This document shows, piece by piece, positions 32,145 through 32,183 of a DNA stretch of 32,183 nucleotides. Origin of the DNA: a virus; the IMG/VR virus record IMGVR_UViG_3300030390_000803, positions 1 through 32,183 of that record, one strand, 5' to 3'. Below the pieces are notes generated by a model, which made no database searches, was not told where the DNA came from, and was given only the letters and a program-made list of their open reading frames with translations. Both the position numbers and the translations under genes were made by a program. Within the stretch, counting starts at the first letter, position 1, and the number at the start of each line of letters is the position of its first letter.

Positions 32145-32183
32145 ATGCCTCAAGGGGGACAACTATATCTAATTTACAATGCC
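32145..32183 (+). CDS. start of a + strand gene, 3' end outside the window
   Basis: An ATG at 32145 follows an A-rich stretch (TTGAAAAA) and opens a frame MPQGGQLYLIYNA that runs to the window edge. The position after the leader and divergent to the early genes suggests it is the first gene of the + strand module. Too little is visible for any assignment. Confidence 0.45.
   Translation, partial: MPQGGQLYLIYNA

Overview
The window looks like part of the genome of an AT-rich, tailed, crAss-like (Crassvirales-type) bacteriophage, probably infecting a member of the Bacteroidota/Flavobacteriia. Four things support this. (1) A 2015-residue protein carries a DFDID metal-binding motif of the kind found in two-barrel virion RNA polymerases of crAss-like phages. 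(2) The next gene encodes a 1494-residue polyvalent protein with an HEFGH zincin motif. (3) A long block of replication genes lies on the opposite strand. (4) Start codons are preceded by A/T-rich leaders instead of Shine-Dalgarno sequences, and two sites resemble the Bacteroidota promoter TTTG...TAnnTTTG. The phage and host assignment is inference from content.

Layout. Positions 2-11825 (+ strand) hold three large tightly packed genes: the end of an unidentified large protein, the RNA polymerase, and the zincin protein. This is the distal part of the virion/cargo module. A symmetrical GGGGGC-AAC-GCCCCC hairpin sits between convergent modules at 11840-11854. From 11860 to 31761 everything is on the minus strand and is read right to left. 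It opens with small early genes (31.8-28.7 kb: zinc-ribbon, membrane and unknown proteins). Next comes replication and recombination: family A DNA polymerase, SF2 helicase, a putative winged-helix protein, DnaB-like helicase, Sak4-like ATPase, a putative SSB, a degenerate DnaG-like primase, metallophosphoesterase and a PD-(D/E)XK nuclease. Beyond an intrinsic terminator at 19.08 kb lies a second cassette: zinc ribbon, rIIA-like GHKL ATPase, spore-photoproduct-lyase-like radical SAM enzyme, rIIB-like protein, FEN-type 5'-3' exonuclease, an unknown protein and a MazG/DUF1599-like protein. At 31.8-32.15 kb the strands diverge, and a new + strand gene starts at 32145 after a long structured leader.

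The most unusual signal is not a protein. Gaps between minus-strand genes repeatedly hold elements closed by perfect or near-perfect 7-14 bp inverted repeats whose arms differ in sequence from one element to the next. At least four (13.9, 26.8, 29.4 and 30.3 kb) share a hairpin with an RAGAGC loop motif. The 13.9 and 26.8 kb copies share a GGRTGTWTAAGAGCRTCC core with paired arms preserved. Four more long-arm elements lie at 30.2, 31.0, 31.1 and 31.2 kb. They could be RNA processing or regulatory elements, or hairpin promoters for the injected RNA polymerase; the sequence alone does not decide.

How the genes could work together: the virion polymerase would enter with the DNA and transcribe the minus-strand early block. 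The replication proteins then copy the genome. The rII-like pair and the photoproduct-lyase-like enzyme would protect the infection or the phage DNA. No tRNA, integrase, CRISPR array, insertion sequence, ligase or thymidylate synthase was seen in this window.
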